64,000 bases of DNA from Wenyingzhuangia heitensis (GTDB taxonomy: Bacteria; Bacteroidota; Bacteroidia; Flavobacteriales; Flavobacteriaceae). The notes under the pieces were generated by a model. The model made no database searches and was not told the origin of the DNA. It was given only the letters and a program-made list of their open reading frames with translations. Positions within the stretch are counted from its first letter, which is position 1, and each line of letters starts with the position of its first letter. The stretch lies in assembly GCF_011762155.1 (NCBI RefSeq), contig NZ_JAASQL010000001.1, forward strand, positions 1,736,001-1,800,000. Reading direction: 5' to 3'. Position numbers and translations under genes: made by a program. Below, one piece after another: positions 62,405-64,000 of this stretch.

Positions 62405-63073
62405 ATGCAAAAAGAAAATGAAATGATGAAAGCGTTTGAGTTCAGCGCAACTAAACAAGAAATAAGAAGTCTTGTTGTGGAAAATGAACCGTGGTTTGTC
62501 GCAAAAGATGTTTGTGATGTTTTAGAAATCCAAAATAATCGACAAGCGATTAGGGAATTAGATAATGACGAAAAGCTGATGTATAAATTATATACGTCAG
62601 GTCAGAATCGAAAAACGTGGTTAATTTCACAAAGTGGATTATATGCTTTAATACTTAGGAGCAATAAACCACAAGCCAAAACCTTTAGAAAATGGATTAC
62701 TAGCGAAGTAATACCTAGTTTGTTAAAAAAAGGATATTACAGCGTAAGTATAAACAAGGCTCATGATAATGTTATTGATGTTAGAGATATACCTTATAAT
62801 ATTGTTAAGATTAACGACAAAGATGTAAAAGTAGTTACTATTAAAGATGTACACTGGTTTAGTATTAACGACTACCATGCTGTAATTGGCAGTAGAACTG
62901 GAGCAACGCAAACAGCAAAAAAATTAAACAAGGTAAAAGAGTTGGCTTGTAAAATTTGGTTGTTTGGAGCAACAAACCCTAGTTGGTTTACCACAGAGGT
63001 AGGTTTGCAATTAATAGCATCGGGTAGTAAAAAAATACAAGTGAGTCAATTACAATTAAATTTAGGGCTATGA
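62405..63073 (+). CDS. Phage antirepressor with BRO-N domain
   Basis: About 222 residues. The N-terminal BRO domain has FEFSATKQEIRSLVVENEPW, FVAKDVCDVLEIQNNRQAIREL and LISQSGLYALILRSNKPQAK with FRKWITSEVIPSL, the classic signature. The C-terminal half (residues 125-222) looks like a second DNA-binding domain. Antirepressors bind the phage repressor or its operators and release the lytic genes. The leader carries the C4-like target, so expression is controlled by antisense RNA. ATG 62354 is in frame and might serve as a leader start; ATG 62423 is also possible. The next gene overlaps by four bases. Confidence 0.9.
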   Translation: MQKENEMMKAFEFSATKQEIRSLVVENEPWFVAKDVCDVLEIQNNRQAIRELDNDEKLMYKLYTSGQNRKTWLISQSGLYALILRSNKPQAKTFRKWITSEVIPSLLKKGYYSVSINKAHDNVIDVRDIPYNIVKINDKDVKVVTIKDVHWFSINDYHAVIGSRTGATQTAKKLNKVKELACKIWLFGATNPSWFTTEVGLQLIASGSKKIQVSQLQLNLGL

Positions 63074-63297
63074 GAGTAACAAAGTTTTTTAAAACAAAGT
63101 CTGAAATGACTGCCTTTGCTAAAGAATTTGCAAAAGAGCAAACAGAAAACTGGTATTTGCGTACCACATTGCCGTGTAACCATGCGGTAAAAGAAAACAG
63201 AAAAGCCATTGTTTTGGTAACAAAAGAACGTATTACACAACGTTTAATTTGTTGTGGTACTTGTAAAAACGCAAACTCTTTAACCCTTAAAAGCTAA
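63070..63297 (+). CDS. Hypothetical phage protein with cysteines, 75 residues
   Basis: Not recognised. Basic, with four cysteines: one in LPCNHAV and three in LICCGTC, which might bind a metal. The start overlaps the antirepressor stop by four bases, so the two are translated together. No function proposed. Confidence 0.65.
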   Translation: MRVTKFFKTKSEMTAFAKEFAKEQTENWYLRTTLPCNHAVKENRKAIVLVTKERITQRLICCGTCKNANSLTLKS

Positions 63298-63302
63298 ACA
63301 TC

Positions 63303-63530
63303 ATGAGTGTAAAATTAGATAAAAACGGAAACTTAATTATAGTGATAGAAAAAAAACGTATGTATTTAGACCCATTTGAAGAAATACAATTGCGTAAAGA
63401 TGCTCTACACGATGCTATTGCAGAACATAATAGGGAAGCCTTTTTGGGAAGTAACCCATACAGTGGATTGATGGAACTTTTAAAAGACTTTGAACCTAGT
63501 ACCGAACAATGGGAAAAAGTATTAAAATAA
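63303..63530 (+). CDS. Hypothetical phage protein, 75 residues
   Basis: Not recognised. It has a short beta strand start (VKLDKNGNLIIVIEKK) and a helical acidic C-terminal part. It starts five bases after the preceding stop and ends just before a strong terminator, so it closes the antirepressor operon. No function proposed. Confidence 0.65.
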   Translation: MSVKLDKNGNLIIVIEKKRMYLDPFEEIQLRKDALHDAIAEHNREAFLGSNPYSGLMELLKDFEPSTEQWEKVLK

Positions 63531-63540
63531 ATTAAAAATT

Positions 63541-63580
63541 AAAGCTATCTAAACATAATTTGTTTAGATGGCTTTTTTTA
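63541..63580 (+). terminator. Terminator of the antirepressor operon
   Basis: A 14-bp stem with one G-T pair (63541-63554 with 63562-63575), 7-base loop, then T run. A new promoter follows directly. Confidence 0.85.
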
Positions 63581-63586
63581 TTTTTG
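63579..63586 (+). promoter_or_regulatory. -7 promoter box after the terminator (TATTTTTG)
   Basis: It matches TAnnTTTG, ending 11 bases before ATG 63598. It overlaps the terminator tail. Confidence 0.5.
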
Positions 63587-63597
63587 AAAAAAAACTC

Positions 63598-64000
63598 ATG
63601 AATTTTTTTAGATTTATTTTCGGAAGTAAAAAACAAGAAGAGCCTTTAAAAGAAGAAGAGCCTTTAAAACAAGATATTACAATATCTGATTTTAGAAAAA
63701 AACAAGAGGCATATCAATTAAAAAAGTCAATAGAAAACATTGAGGTTTCTTTATATGTGAGTTATAGTATTTTACATGAATTAAATGATGAAGTTTATTT
63801 TACATATCAAAATAAATTTAATGATTTGAGAAAAGAGGTTGAAACTTTATCTAAAGCAAATATTAATAGCAAAATTTGGGTTAAAGCAAATAAAATGGCT
63901 AAAAAAAGATTCATGTCTGATTTTGATATTGATAAACTAGATGATGTAATGATAGATTTAAACTCAAACCCTTCTTTGTTTTTAGACAACTTGAATGCTT
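63598..64000 (+). CDS. Lys/Glu-rich coiled-coil protein, cut by right edge
   Basis: The frame is open from ATG 63598 to the window edge (134 codons). It begins MNFFRFIFGSKKQ, followed by a twice-repeated EEPLK unit. A helical, charged region (YQNKFNDLRKEVETLSKANINSK) then looks like a coiled coil. The family is not recognised. It has its own promoter, so it may be a separately controlled accessory gene of the prophage rather than part of the early operon. Confidence 0.65.
   Translation, partial: MNFFRFIFGSKKQEEPLKEEEPLKQDITISDFRKKQEAYQLKKSIENIEVSLYVSYSILHELNDEVYFTYQNKFNDLRKEVETLSKANINSKIWVKANKMAKKRFMSDFDIDKLDDVMIDLNSNPSLFLDNLNA

Larger units (their letters stand above)
52082..64000 (+). mobile_element. 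Mu-like transposable prophage, left (early) half, cut by right edge
   Basis: The order is leftward S24-type repressor, small Ner-like protein, DDE transposase, MuB-like ATPase, tightly packed small genes, GemA-like protein and antirepressor. This is the early region of a transposable phage. No head, tail or lysis genes are reached before the window ends. The left boundary at 52082 is a candidate only; it must lie between 51608 and 52274. Confidence 0.85.

Noticed and set aside
52275-64000. Diversity-generating retroelement, known from Bacteroides transposable phages
   Set aside because: No reverse transcriptase or template repeat is seen; if present it would be in the right half of the prophage outside the window.

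Overview
The window is AT-rich DNA from a member of the Bacteroidota, most likely a marine Flavobacteriaceae. The signs are a SecA of about 1118 residues with the Bacteroidota-type insert, promoters of the TAnnTTTG type, type IX secretion (T9SS) C-terminal domains, CarboxypepD_reg/TonB-dependent receptors, a GH16 polysaccharide hydrolase, and the neighbours SecA, DUF2795 protein and PduO-type adenosyltransferase. Genus and species cannot be fixed from the sequence alone.

Layout. 1-5.6 kb: a CheB-CheR-PAS sensor protein cut by the left edge, a ZIP metal transporter with a methyltransferase, a THUMP-type rRNA methyltransferase and a DivIC/FtsB-like protein. 5.6-8.9 kb: a Wza/Wzc-type polysaccharide export pair. 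9-14.6 kb: a methyltransferase, a corrinoid adenosyltransferase, a DUF2795 protein, secA and trmL. 14.6-16.5 kb: a glycosyltransferase and an LpxH-like phosphoesterase in overlapping order. 16.7-20.6 kb: a DUF4954 beta-helix protein three bases ahead of glmS. 20.6-25.1 kb: a glutamate synthase-related enzyme, miaA, a potassium channel with a zinc ribbon, and a DnaQ/GIY-YIG nuclease. 25.2-28.1 kb: an AraC regulator, a Bcr/CflA exporter and a YggS protein. 28.3-32.9 kb: GH16, serA, serC, a LuxC-like acyl-CoA reductase and a ferredoxin. 33-36.6 kb: a TonB-dependent receptor with a PepSY membrane protein, flanked by near-identical terminators. 36.8-38.4 kb: a secreted PI-PLC-like protein. 38.7-45.8 kb: a tandemly duplicated pair, each a lipoprotein with a collagen-like stalk and a PhoX-like domain followed by a diheme peroxidase. 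45.9-48.3 kb: a TetR regulator, a peroxiredoxin-like protein and an Old Yellow Enzyme reductase, with matching operators. 48.4-51.5 kb: a HipA-like/DUF3037 pair and a BspA-like LRR surface protein.

From about 52 kb to the right edge lies the early region of a Mu-like transposable prophage. It has a leftward S24-type repressor, facing operators, a small Ner-like protein, a DDE transposase, a MuB-like ATPase, a second RecA-like ATPase and a run of tightly packed small genes. It then holds a tRNA-like gene with an enlarged anticodon arm, GemA-like and exonuclease genes, and an antirepressor. The antirepressor is preceded by an RNA with the architecture of the P1/P7 C4 antisense RNA. The right half of the prophage is outside the window. 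A G-rich block of three 12-bp repeats bounded by a 9-bp inverted repeat (52082-52135) is my best candidate for the left end.

The items most worth following up are the C4-like RNA, the tRNA-like gene, the G-rich candidate phage end and the duplicated lipoprotein/diheme peroxidase module.
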